Source of the DNA: an uncultured Sphingomonas sp.
GTDB lineage: Bacteria > Pseudomonadota > Alphaproteobacteria > Sphingomonadales > Sphingomonadaceae
Length of the DNA stretch: 64,000 nt
Assembly (NCBI RefSeq): GCF_902806265.1
Contig: NZ_CADCVZ010000036.1
Coordinates: forward strand, 1-64,000
Direction: 5' to 3'
Both the position numbers and the translations under genes were made by a program. Below, piece by piece: positions 7,691-15,204 of the stretch; position 1 is the first letter of the stretch; each line of letters begins with the position of its first letter. A model generated the notes under the pieces. The model made no database searches, was not told the origin of the DNA, and saw nothing but the letters and a program-made list of their open reading frames with translations.

Positions 7691-9439
7691 ATGATTCGCC
7701 CCGCTTTTCTGCTCGCCGCCACTGCCCTGCTGGCCGTCCCCGCCGCCGCGCAGCAACAGCCCGCATTCAGCACCCAGCGCCTGTCCCAGCATGTGCAAAC
7801 GCTCGGTTCCGACGCCTATGAAGGCCGCGGCGTGGGCGTGCCGGCCGAGGGCCGCACCGTGCAGTACCTCATCCGTGAGTTCGGCCGCGCCGGCCTGCAG
7901 CCCGGCGGCGACCTCCAGAACGGCCGTCGCGGCTGGACCCAGCGCGTGCCGCTGCTGCAGTCGGACTGGCAGGGCACGCCCACCCTGGCGATGAACGTCA
8001 ATGGCCAGCAGCTGCCGCTCACCCAGGGGCAGGAGATCGCCGCTCGCGCGCCGACCAACGGCCAGAGCGCGCTCAACCTCCAGAACCTGCCGCTGGTGTT
8101 CGTCGGCTACGGGGTCAAGGCGCCCGAGCGGAACTGGGACGACTTTAAGGGCCAGGACCTCCGCGGCAAGATCATGGTCGTGCTGGTCAACGATCCCGAC
8201 TTCGAAGGCCCGCTCGCCGATCCCCAGAACGGCGACTTCGGCGGCAAGGCGATGACCTACTATGGCCGCTGGACCTACAAGTATGAGGAGGGAGCGCGGC
8301 AGGGCGCAGCCGGCGTGCTGGTGATCCACGAAACCGCGCCCGCCTCCTACGGCTGGGCGACCGTCAAGAACTCCAACACCAACACCATGTTCGACATCGT
8401 CCGGCAGAACCCGGCGGCCGAGCACCCGCCGCTCGAAGCGTGGATCCAGCAGGATCTCGCCGGGCGCATCTTCGCCGCGTCGGGCACCAGCCTGGAGCAG
8501 ATGAAGGCCGCCGCCCGCCGCCGCGACTTCCGGCCGGTGCCGCTCAAGGCGACGCTGACCGCACAGGGCCAGGCCCGCACTCAGGTCATCAACTCCAGCA
8601 ACGTCGTCGGCATCCTGCCCGGCAAGTCGCGGCCGGACGAGACGGTGATCTATACCGGCCATTGGGACCACCTCGGCATCGGCCAGCCGGACGCGAACGG
8701 CGACCGCATCTACAACGGCGCGCTCGATAACGCGTCGGGCATCAGCCACATGATCGAGCAGGCCCGCGCCTTCGCCCGCGGCCCGCGGCCCGACCGCTCC
8801 GTCGTGTTCCTGGCGGTCACCGCCGAGGAGAAGGGCCTGCTCGGCTCCGAATATTACGCGGCCAACCCGCTGTACCCGGTCGAGAAGACCGCGGGCGTCC
8901 TCAATACCGACTCCATGGGCGTGTTCGGCCGGGCCAACGATTTCTCCATTTCCGGCACCGCGCGGCTGGAGCTGCTCGACATGCTGGTGGAGGAAGGTCG
9001 CCGGCTCGGCCGCAAGTTCACGCCCGACCCCAATCCGCAGAGCGGCGGCTTCTACCGCTCCGACCATTTCTCGATGGCCAAGGTCGGGGTTCCGGCCATC
9101 TCCTTCCGCTCGGGTCAGGACTTGGTCAGCGGCGGCGTGACCCGGGGCGAGGCGATCGCCCGCGAGTACACTGAGAAACGCTACCACCAGCCCGACGACG
9201 AGTATCTGCCGAGCTGGAACTTCGAGGGGATCGCGGCGGATGCGACCTTGCTCCACGCCGTCGGCCGGCGGCTGGCGAACAGCACCGCCTGGCCGAACTG
9301 GAGCGCCGACAGCGAGTTCCGCGCCGCGCGCGATGCCAGCGCGGCCGTTCGCGGCGGCGGCGCTCAGCCGGCCGGCGCGGCGCCCGCCCCCGCCGAGCCC
9401 GTCCCAACGCCCGCCGACGTCGCTGGAGAGCGTGGTTGA
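7691..9439 (+). CDS. M28 family zinc aminopeptidase, exported
   Basis: The 582-residue protein starts at ATG 7691 with a Sec signal (MIRPAFLLAATALLAVPAAA, cleaved near Ala-Gln). A PA-like inserted domain occupies roughly residues 110-230. The catalytic M28 domain follows. Its candidate metal ligands and catalytic acids are His324 (GHWDHLG), Asp346 (LDNASG), Glu379-Glu380 (AEEKG), Asp407 (NTDSMG) and His499 (RYHQPDDEY). All are present, so the enzyme should be active. It probably degrades peptides in the periplasm. The C-terminus is an Ala/Pro-rich tail. Its stop overlaps the probable TTG start of the cinA remnant. This gene is intact although the genes on either side of it are frameshifted. 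Confidence 0.9.
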   Translation: MIRPAFLLAATALLAVPAAAQQQPAFSTQRLSQHVQTLGSDAYEGRGVGVPAEGRTVQYLIREFGRAGLQPGGDLQNGRRGWTQRVPLLQSDWQGTPTLAMNVNGQQLPLTQGQEIAARAPTNGQSALNLQNLPLVFVGYGVKAPERNWDDFKGQDLRGKIMVVLVNDPDFEGPLADPQNGDFGGKAMTYYGRWTYKYEEGARQGAAGVLVIHETAPASYGWATVKNSNTNTMFDIVRQNPAAEHPPLEAWIQQDLAGRIFAASGTSLEQMKAAARRRDFRPVPLKATLTAQGQARTQVINSSNVVGILPGKSRPDETVIYTGHWDHLGIGQPDANGDRIYNGALDNASGISHMIEQARAFARGPRPDRSVVFLAVTAEEKGLLGSEYYAANPLYPVEKTAGVLNTDSMGVFGRANDFSISGTARLELLDMLVEEGRRLGRKFTPDPNPQSGGFYRSDHFSMAKVGVPAISFRSGQDLVSGGVTRGEAIAREYTEKRYHQPDDEYLPSWNFEGIAADATLLHAVGRRLANSTAWPNWSADSEFRAARDASAAVRGGGAQPAGAAPAPAEPVPTPADVAGERG

Positions 9440-9950
9440 CGGAAGCGCTTAGCGCGGCACTCCCCGACGACCTCGACCGCAAGGCCGAGAGCTGATGAAG
9501 CAGGTCTGCCGGAAAGAGCTGAAGGTCGCTACCGCCGAAAGCTGCACCGGCGGCTTGCTCGCTTCACTGCTGACCGACATCGACGGCGCGGGCCATGGCT
9601 TCGACCGCGGCTTCGTGACTTATTATGACGCCACGGCCAAGCAGGACCTGCTGGGCCTTACGCCCGAGATGACCGGGCGCACCAGGCGGTGACCGGCGCG
9701 GTTGCCCGGGCGATGGCCGAAGGCGCGCTCCAGAACAGCCGGGCCGATATCGCGCTGTCGGTCACCGGGTTCGCGGGCCCCGCGGGCGAACAGGAGGAGG
9801 AAGGCCTGTGCCACTTCGCCTGCGCCCGCCGCGGCCGGCCGATCAGGCTGCGGGAGGGAGCACTTCGGAGCGCTCGGCCGCGGCCCCATCCGCATCAAGG
9901 CGATTGGCGTGCTGCTGGAGATGCTTGAGGAAGCCGTCGAACAGGTGTAG
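9436..9950 (+). pseudogene. CinA C-terminal (nicotinamide-nucleotide amidohydrolase) remnant with frameshifts
   Basis: The pieces line up with a stand-alone CinA C-terminal domain (PncC type, deamidates NMN) but lie in different frames. A TTG at 9436 opens MTEALSAALPDDLDRKAES and meets TGA at 9493. From 9495 KVATAESCTGGLLASLLTDI continues to EMTG near 9672. Then RAMAEGALQNSRADIALSVTG is read in another frame. EHFGALGRGPIRIKAIGVLL, near 9860-9930, returns to the earlier frame. One missing base near 9492, and compensating indels near 9675 and 9850, would restore a single protein ending at 9950. The core motif AESCTGG is kept. The gene is either decayed or mis-sequenced. The 9436 start is inferred from similarity to sphingomonad CinA leaders recalled from memory. 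Confidence 0.75.
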
Positions 9951-9982
9951 GTTCTTGCTTTGTTCTCACAGGGGAGACGATC

Positions 9983-10615
9983 ATGGCCGACCTCATCTTC
10001 TACACGATCCCATGTCGCGCGGGCAGACGGTCCGCTGGATGCTGGAAGAGATCGGCCAGCCGTACGAGACGGAAATCCTGGATTACGGCACCAGCATGAA
10101 GGCCGAGCCCTATCTGGCGATCAATCCGATGGGCAAGGTTCCGGCGCTCCGGCACAACGGCAAGGTCGTCACGGAAGTCGCGGCCATCTGCCTTTATCTC
10201 GCGGACGCGTTCCCGGAAGCCGGCCTCGCCGCCCGACCCGCGGGACCGGGCCGACTATTACCGCTGGGTGTTCTTCACCGCCGGCCCGGTAGAGGCGGCC
10301 TTCACCACCAAGTCCATGGGAGTCGAGGTTCCGCCCGAGCGCCAGGCGATGGCCGGCTTCGGCAGCTACGAAACGGCGATCGACACGCTGGAGAAGGGCC
10401 TCACCGGCCGCCAGTTCATCGCCGGCGACCGCTTCACTGCCGCCGACCTGTTTGTGGGCGCGATGGTCAACTTCATGCTGACCTTCAACCTGCTGGAGCC
10501 GCGGCCGGTATTCACCGACTACGCCGCGCGCATGACCGATCGCGACGCCCACCGCCGCGCTCAGGAGATTGACGGCAAGCTGATCGCCGAAGCACAAGCG
10601 AAGCAATCAGGCTGA
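9983..10615 (+). pseudogene. Glutathione S-transferase family gene with two frameshifts
   Basis: An ATG at 9983 follows GGGGAGA and opens MADLIFYTIP. One base appears to be missing in the CCC run near 10010, after which MSRGQTVRWMLEEIGQPYE and INPMGKVPALRHNGKVVTE continue in the next frame. These are the thioredoxin-fold GST half, with the conserved cis-Pro region KVPAL. Near 10240 an extra base shifts back, and YYRWVFFTAGPVEAAF to FIAGDRFTAADLFVGAM gives the helical GST C-domain including the conserved N-capping Asp. The two changes cancel, so a full-length GST of about 210 residues is recoverable. As written, the gene cannot be translated in one frame. It may be a sequencing artefact. Confidence 0.8.
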
Positions 10616-10629
10616 GGAGAAGCGGAGCG

Positions 10630-11496
10630 ATGGACGAGCAGCTCAAGCGCGAGGCCATCGCGCTCTACGACCGCTTTACCCACGAAGGCCTGGAGCGGCG
10701 CGACTTCATGGCCCGCATGGTGGTGATCGCCGGCAGCGCGGCGGCCGCCGAAGCGCTGATCGGGGCCATCGCCGCCAGCCCGGCCGCCGCCGCGGTGGTG
10801 CCCGCCGACGATCGCCGGCTGCGCACCGCGACCCTCACCCCCTATCCGCGCTATTCGGCCTACGCCGCGGTCCCGCGCGCCGTTCCCGGCCGCCTGCCCG
10901 CCGTAATGGTCATTCACGAGAACCGCGGGCTCAACGAGCATATCCGCGACGTGACCCGCCGAGTGGCGCTGGCGGGCTATTTCGCCCTAGCGCCCGACTT
11001 CCTGTCCCCCGCCGGCGGCACGCCCGCCAACGAGGACCAGGCTCGCGAGCTGATCGGCAAGCTGGACCTCGCTGCTGCCGTCGCTGCCGGCGCAGGCATG
11101 ATCGACAGCCTAAAGCGTCGCAGCAACAGCAACGGGCACGCTGGCGCGGTCGGCTTCTGCTGGGGCGGCGCCTTCGTCAATCGGCTGGCGCTCGCCGCCG
11201 GCAACCGCCTCGACGCGGGCGTGGTCTATTACGGCACCGCGCCCGACCCGGCCGAAGCGGCCAAGGTGCAGACGCCGCTGCTCATCCACCATGCCGGCCT
11301 CGACGAGCGGGTCGCCCAAACCCTCCTCCCCTGGGCTGCAGCGCTGCGAACGGCGAATAAGCCGGTGACGCTTTATACCTACAAAGGCGCCAATCACGCC
11401 TTCAACAATGACACTTCCGCCGAACGCTACAGCAAGCCAGCCGCCGACCTCGCCTGGCAGCGCACCCTCGCCTTCTTCCGCGAGCAGTTGCGGTGA
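10630..11496 (+). CDS. Dienelactone hydrolase family protein
   Basis: The 288-residue alpha/beta hydrolase has an N-terminal helix, a twin-arginine-like segment (ERRDFMARMVVIAGSA) and then the DLH fold. The catalytic triad is visible as Cys177 (GFCWGG), Asp225 (GLDER) and His256 (ANHAFNN), with the supporting Glu97 in IHENRG. Related proteins are annotated as carboxymethylenebutenolidases, but many of the twin-arginine-preceded forms have unknown substrates. A GGAGAAG ribosome site precedes the ATG. Its last bases overlap the GTG start of the next small lipoprotein gene, so the two are co-transcribed. Confidence 0.88.
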   Translation: MDEQLKREAIALYDRFTHEGLERRDFMARMVVIAGSAAAAEALIGAIAASPAAAAVVPADDRRLRTATLTPYPRYSAYAAVPRAVPGRLPAVMVIHENRGLNEHIRDVTRRVALAGYFALAPDFLSPAGGTPANEDQARELIGKLDLAAAVAAGAGMIDSLKRRSNSNGHAGAVGFCWGGAFVNRLALAAGNRLDAGVVYYGTAPDPAEAAKVQTPLLIHHAGLDERVAQTLLPWAAALRTANKPVTLYTYKGANHAFNNDTSAERYSKPAADLAWQRTLAFFREQLR

Positions 11497-11837
11497 GCGG
11501 GTCGTTGCGCAAGGCCCTCCAGCTCACCTCGCTGCTCGCCGCGTCGTTGGCCCTCGGCGGCTGCGTCGCCAGCCTCGCCGCCAGCGCTCTGGGCGCGGCG
11601 GCGCGCAGCGGGCAGAAGCCCTACCAGCATAGCGAAGCGCTCCAGCTTGCGGCGACCCAGGCCTGCCGCGCCCATGCCGCGCAGCACGGCGAGGTCCACA
11701 TCATCGACTGGGAGCAGCGCGGTTCCGGCAAGGTCGTGGTCTACGGCACCGCCACCAACGGAGCGAACCGCCGCTCGTTCGAATGCACCTACACCAACAA
11801 GGTGGTCGGCTTTCGCTTGCGCGCGATCGGGGGTTAG
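11493..11837 (+). CDS. Small lipoprotein of unknown function
   Basis: The 114-residue protein starts at GTG 11493, overlapping the stop of the DLH gene by 4 bases (GTGA). It has a lipoprotein signal with lipobox LALGGC near residue 24. The mature part holds two cysteines (TQACRAHAAQ and SFECTYTNKV), which could form a disulfide, and a basic-aromatic strand region (GEVHIIDWEQRGSGKVVVYG). I do not recognise a named family. Position suggests co-expression with the hydrolase. Its stop codon lies inside the first REP-like repeat unit. Confidence 0.7.
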   Translation: MSGSLRKALQLTSLLAASLALGGCVASLAASALGAAARSGQKPYQHSEALQLAATQACRAHAAQHGEVHIIDWEQRGSGKVVVYGTATNGANRRSFECTYTNKVVGFRLRAIGG

Positions 11838-11900
11838 TCCGCTTTCGACGCATCGCGGACACTAGCGGTTAGTCCGCTTTCGACCGTTGCGGACATTACG
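11833..11900. repeat. Two tandem REP-like palindromic units
   Basis: Two near-identical units occur head to tail at 11833-11866 and 11868-11900. Both open GTTAGTCCGCTTTCGAC and close with GCGGACA, so each can fold with GTCCGC pairing GCGGAC. Short dispersed elements of this look are common between genes in sphingomonads. The first unit includes the stop codon of the preceding lipoprotein gene. A degenerate third unit lies at 12880-12906. Confidence 0.65.
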
Positions 11901-11949
11901 TTTGCCCTTAGACTGAGATAAGCCTGCTGAACGAGACGAGTTGCCGATC

Positions 11950-12408
11950 ATGATTGCAGCGCGCGCATTCATCATTCTCTTTGGCTGTGTGTCCTGCGCG
12001 CCGACATCGTCTCTATATTCTCTCCCGCAGCCGCTTGATGCAATCCTCGACGCTCCTGATCCGCTTGCTGAAGGGCTTGTGAGCGTAACGGGCAAGATAT
12101 ACCCAGCGGCACGCAATTCGATCCTTCTGGGTAGGAAGAGCTATGTACTCGAAGGCGATGACGAAATCCCGCCGCCAACTGAGTGCATTCACCTGCTGGC
12201 ATCGCAAGATCAATATGAACGCCTCCGCGGTAATGCTGGAAACCTCGTCACGGTTTATGGAGAACTCCGACTCATTGACCAGTCCCCCGATCCGGTGCCA
12301 TCCTCATGCAAATCGCCGTCCAAGGCAGAAGAACTCACCCCTACTGCCAATACTCCCGCGCAGCGCTTCCCGTCATCGTGCTGCGAAACTGGTCGGTACC
12401 TAAGCTGA
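11950..12408 (+). CDS. Hypothetical secreted lipoprotein in lower-GC islet
   Basis: From ATG 11950 the protein is about 152 residues with a short hydrophobic signal (AFIILFGCVSC) that looks like a lipoprotein leader. The body contains LVSVTGKIYPAARNSILL and NLVTVYGELRLIDQ, beta-rich segments of the kind seen in small periplasmic domains. TTG 11941 is an alternative start. No family is recognised. Base composition is visibly less GC-rich than in neighbouring genes, and rarer codons are used. This fits acquired or relaxed DNA. No strong ribosome site is visible. It lies between the REP-like units and an interrupted gene. Confidence 0.5.
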   Translation: MIAARAFIILFGCVSCAPTSSLYSLPQPLDAILDAPDPLAEGLVSVTGKIYPAARNSILLGRKSYVLEGDDEIPPPTECIHLLASQDQYERLRGNAGNLVTVYGELRLIDQSPDPVPSSCKSPSKAEELTPTANTPAQRFPSSCCETGRYLS

Positions 12409-12429
12409 TGTTGCTCAAATAAGCCGCCG

Positions 12430-12879
12430 ATGACACATTTGGACGCAGTCAGGCGCGAGGGGTGGCGGGAGCATTGGTTGGGCAGCATCCAAGAGTTTGC
12501 GGACTTGAGAGCTTAGCGTGAGAGTTGGCTAAACCCGCAGAATACCAATCCGCACTTTTCGTTCGTCGAGTTGATGTGCACCTACTTCGATGGTTTAGGA
12601 TTCTCAGACGAAGGCTACTCTCGATTTCAGGCCGAAGGCCTTTTGAACGCCGAGGAAGCGGCTGTTGTCGCTCGGTTCCATGATTTAGCGGACGCCTACG
12701 TCAGTCCTACGGACGATTATGACCATGCCGCTATCCGGAGCGACCCCAAGTGGGGAGCGGTGGTTGAGTCCGCTTGCGCCGCTCAGAAAGCTCTATTGCT
12801 CCTCCTTTCTGATGAAAGAGAGCGGGATGCTTTGTTGATGCGTAGCGGCCACACATGGGAGGCGATGCGGCGTAACTAA
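12430..12879 (+). pseudogene. Hypothetical cytosolic gene interrupted by an in-frame TAG
   Basis: One frame runs from ATG 12430 (MTHLDAVRREGWREHWLGSI) to TAG at 12514-12516. It then continues without further stops through WLNPQNTNPHFSFVELMCTY and LSDERERDALLMRS to 12879. The two halves read as one compositionally coherent protein of about 149 residues, with a nonsense codon at position 29. The second half could also be translated alone from TTG 12571 or ATG 12574 (about 101 residues). I do not recognise a named family. Lower GC matches the preceding orphan gene. Either decay or one base error explains it. Confidence 0.55.
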
Positions 12880-12906
12880 GTGTCCGCTTTCCCACCCTCA
12901 GCGAAC
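12880..12906. repeat. Degenerate REP-like unit at the right edge of the islet
   Basis: GTGTCCGCTTTCCCACC followed by GCGAAC resembles the two units at 11833-11900, with one mismatch in the closing arm (GCGAAC instead of GCGGAC). It starts one base after the stop of the interrupted gene. Together with 11833-11900 it brackets the lower-GC segment. Confidence 0.45.
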
Positions 12907-12908
12907 CT

Positions 12909-13088
12909 TTACCGCAGCTTGGCGATCTTCAGCCCGTCCGCTTTTGCCCGTAGCTTGATCGACTCCTCGCTCCGCGTCAGCGCTTTGGCCAGTGCCTTCA
13001 GCGCCACGCCCTTGCCTGCCAGCGTGTGCAGCTTGGCGATCTCCTCGGGGGTCCATGGCTGCTTGTGCCGCTCAAAGCGCTCCGCCAT
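12909..13088 (-). CDS. SANT/Myb-like small helix-turn-helix protein
   Basis: The 59-residue protein starts at ATG 13088 after GGAGACAAGGGG and stops at TAA 12911-12909. It opens MAERFERHKQPWTPEEIAKL and contains LAKALTRSEESIKLRAKADG. The Trp-Thr-x-Glu-Glu start and the spacing of helices are those of a Myb/SANT-like homeodomain fold, with the third helix carrying the Arg/Lys contacts. It probably binds DNA or acts as a small regulator. The size is below the usual automatic gene-calling limit. It lies downstream of the DUF3833-like gene on the same strand (51-base gap), so the two may form one transcript. Confidence 0.7.
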   Translation of the reverse strand: MAERFERHKQPWTPEEIAKLHTLAGKGVALKALAKALTRSEESIKLRAKADGLKIAKLR

Positions 13089-13139
13089 CCCCTTGTCTCC
13101 CTGCTTCCGCGTGGCGGCGACCGGCCGGCGCGCCGTGGC

Positions 13140-13655
13140 CTAAAGCTTGCGGATCGTCCCTTCGGACGTGGCCACGCGGATGCCGAACTTCTTCACCGTT
13201 GTCCGGCTGTGCGCGATCCGCCCTCCGGGCTGGGGCGTCAGCCATTGATCGACGTCCAGCCCGCCCTTGATCCTAAAGCGGAACTGGTACTTGCCGTCCA
13301 CCTCCCGCACCGTGACCGGCCCGGCGGCGTCCGACATGGTGCCGGCGAAGCGGCCGTCCGCGACCCGCTTGATCCGCCACCGCCGTTCCAAGGGCGGCTT
13401 GCCGTCCTCCTGAACGTGCTGAACGAGCGCGAGGGAGCCGTCGGGGAGAATCTGCCCGCGGCCCAGCGTGCGCGAGCGATAAGGCTTCTTGGCGACGACC
13501 TTGATGGTGCTCACCATCTCGGTGCGCCCTTCGAAGAAGCCGAGCGGCTCCGTCCCGCCGCCCTCGCGCGCCGATGCCGCCGGCGCGACGGCCGCCAGCA
13601 GTGCGGCGGAGGTCAGGAAAGCACGGCCGGTCAACGGCTTAGGAAGAGCGAGCAT
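13140..13655 (-). CDS. DUF3833-like exported protein
   Basis: From ATG 13655 the protein is 171 residues with a signal peptide (RAFLTSAALLAAVAPAASA). The mature part begins LGFFEGRTEMVSTIKVV and continues through ERRWRIKRVADGRFAGTMSD and WLTPQPGGRIAHSRTTVKKF. This pattern of a Phe-Phe-x-Gly-x-Thr opening and a lipocalin-like strand series is what I recall for DUF3833. The frame is open further upstream, but the extra residues have no signal-peptide logic. The function is unknown. Related proteins are small periplasmic or lipid-anchored barrels. Confidence 0.7.
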   Translation of the reverse strand: MLALPKPLTGRAFLTSAALLAAVAPAASAREGGGTEPLGFFEGRTEMVSTIKVVAKKPYRSRTLGRGQILPDGSLALVQHVQEDGKPPLERRWRIKRVADGRFAGTMSDAAGPVTVREVDGKYQFRFRIKGGLDVDQWLTPQPGGRIAHSRTTVKKFGIRVATSEGTIRKL

Positions 13656-13746
13656 GGGGTCATAACGCAGCAATGCGCAAAGCTTTCCGCGCGCCCGGAG
13701 CTCCGCTCGCGGCTGTCCCACGCCGGTCCACCGCCCCGTGCATGAA

Positions 13747-13778
13747 GAAAGGGCCCGGCGGTCGCCCGCCGAGCCCTC
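13747..13778 (-). terminator. Rho-independent terminator of the Bax inhibitor-1 gene
   Basis: On the minus strand GGGCTCGGCGG pairs across GCGA with CCGCCGGGCCC and is followed by TTTCTT. This is a GC-rich stem and a T-rich tail, about 65 bases after the stop at 13842. Confidence 0.7.
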
Positions 13779-13841
13779 TCGTACTTCGCGGTCGCCGATC
13801 GACAGCACGCATGAAGCGTGCCGCCGAGCGGCTCAGCTCCG

Positions 13842-14573
13842 TTACTCGCGGTTGCCCATGAAGTTCAGCAGGAAGGTGAACATGTTGATGAAGTCGAGAT
13901 AGAGGTTCAGCGCCCCCATGATCACGACCTTGCCCATCATGTCCGTGCCGGCCACGTAGGCGTACATGCTCTTGATCTTCTGCGTGTCGTAGGCGGTCAG
14001 GCCCGCGAACAGTAGCACGCCGATCGCGCTGATCGCCAGCTGCATCGCGGTGGACTGCAGGAAGATGTTGATGACCATCGCCACCAGCAGGCCGACCACG
14101 CCCATGATCAGGAAGGTGCCCATGCCGGACAGGTCCTTCTTGGTCGTGTAGCCCCACAGCGACAGGCCCAGGAAGGCGGCCGCCACCGCGAAGAAGGTCT
14201 GCGCGATGCTCGCCCCGGTGAACACCAGGAAGATCGACGACATCGACAGGCCCATTACGAAGGCGAAGGCCCAGAACAGCCCCTGCAGCGCCCCGGTCGA
14301 CAGCCGGTTCATGCCGAAGCTCATCACCATCACAAACGCCAAGGGTGCGAACATGATGACCCAGCGCAGCGGGGTCGACAGCACCTGCTCGGCCATGCCG
14401 CTCGACGCGAACAGCAGGGCGACGATGCCGGTCAGCAGCACGCCGGAGGCCATGTAGTTGTAAACGGACAGCATGTAGGACCGCAGGCCCGCGTCGCGGG
14501 CGGCGCGCGGAACACCGACCGACGGTGCGGCGGTCGGCGCAGCGGTCGTGCGCGGGTCAGACCAGTTCTGCAT
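13842..14573 (-). CDS. Bax inhibitor-1 / YccA family membrane protein
   Basis: The 243-residue protein starts at ATG 14573 with GGAGTTAGAA upstream. It has about seven transmembrane helices (for example VLLTGIVALLFAS, WVIMFAPLAFVMVMSFGM and FLIMGVVGLLVAMVINIFL). The family-defining C-terminal half contains GLTAYDTQKIKSMYA and ALNLYLDFINMFTFLLNFMG. The conserved acidic residues in the last loops, linked to pH-gated cation leak in the family, are present. In bacteria the family includes YccA, which interacts with the FtsH protease. It is probably an inner-membrane stress protein. The promoter region to the right carries repeated TTTCAAGTAA boxes. Confidence 0.92.
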   Translation of the reverse strand: MQNWSDPRTTAAPTAAPSVGVPRAARDAGLRSYMLSVYNYMASGVLLTGIVALLFASSGMAEQVLSTPLRWVIMFAPLAFVMVMSFGMNRLSTGALQGLFWAFAFVMGLSMSSIFLVFTGASIAQTFFAVAAAFLGLSLWGYTTKKDLSGMGTFLIMGVVGLLVAMVINIFLQSTAMQLAISAIGVLLFAGLTAYDTQKIKSMYAYVAGTDMMGKVVIMGALNLYLDFINMFTFLLNFMGNRE

Positions 14574-14640
14574 TTCTAACTCCTTGCCGACGAGCCAACG
14601 CGCCCGTCACAAAGACATATATCGTCGGGAGCCCGATTAG

Positions 14641-14686
14641 TTTCAAGTAAAACCGGACGCGAAACGACCTACTTTCAAGTAAGTAG
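14641..14686. promoter_or_regulatory. Duplicated TTTCAAGTAA box with palindrome, between divergent genes
   Basis: TTTCAAGTAA occurs at 14641-14650 and again at 14673-14682, 32 bases apart, about three helical turns. The second copy sits in a palindrome CTACTT-TCAAGT-AAGTAG (14669-14686). The site is in the 206-base gap between the Bax inhibitor-1 gene (minus) and the DUF350 gene (plus). It looks like a regulator operator for one or both, and the regulator is unknown. Confidence 0.45.
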
Positions 14687-14779
14687 ATGCTCGGCGGCCG
14701 ACGGCTCGGCAGAAACCGTTTGCGCGGCCCGTTTGGCGCCTTTAACCAACAACGCTTCGAGGGGCCGGGGGGGCAGGTG

Positions 14780-15187
14780 ATGGTGGCGTATTTCACGGGG
14801 GCTTTGCCGCACTTTTTCGCCTATTTCGCGTCGGCCCTGGCGCTCGCGGCGGGATTTATGCTGCTGTACGTGTTCGTCACCCCGCACCGCGAGTTCGCGC
14901 TGATCCGCGAAGGCAACAGCGCCGCCGCCCTGCAGCTGACCGGCACCTTTCTCGGCTTCGCGATTCCTGTCGCGGTGGTGATCGGCCATTCGGTCAGCAT
15001 TCCGGACATGCTGCTGTGGGGCGCGGTCGCCGCGCTGGTGCAGCTGGCGGTGTTCGCCCTCATTGCCCGGCTGCTGTTCAAGGGCATTTCGGACCGGATC
15101 ACCCAGCGCTGCGCCGCGTCGGGTATCTTCGTCGGCGGCATGGGTCTGGGCGTGGGCGTGCTCCAGGCCGCCTGCATGGTCCCCTGA
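14780..15187 (+). CDS. DUF350 membrane protein (YjfL-like)
   Basis: From ATG 14780 (GTG 14777 also possible) the protein is 135 residues with four hydrophobic helices. The family pattern is ALALAAGFMLLYVFVTPHRE, then NSAAALQLTGTFLGFAIPVA, then DMLLWGAVAALVQLAVFALI, and finally GMGLGVGVLQAACM. This repeated two-helix unit matches DUF350, as in E. coli YjfL. It opens an operon whose following genes match the YgiB/YjfM and YgiC/YjfC families, a recurrent partnership. It is an inner-membrane protein of unknown biochemical role. It is divergent from the Bax inhibitor-1 gene. Confidence 0.85.
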   Translation: MVAYFTGALPHFFAYFASALALAAGFMLLYVFVTPHREFALIREGNSAAALQLTGTFLGFAIPVAVVIGHSVSIPDMLLWGAVAALVQLAVFALIARLLFKGISDRITQRCAASGIFVGGMGLGVGVLQAACMVP

Positions 15188-15204
15188 GCGGAGCGTCCGG
15201 CCCC

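Noticed and set aside
4490-9256. Long minus-strand open frames (594 and 667 codons) antisense to DUF885 and M28 genes
   Set aside because: No conserved motifs or ribosome sites; they mirror the codon bias of the real genes on the plus strand.
12571-12879. An independent 101-residue gene at 12571 as a normal gene
   Set aside because: The same frame is open upstream past a single TAG with compositionally continuous sequence, so an interrupted longer gene is more likely, though a short translated product is possible.
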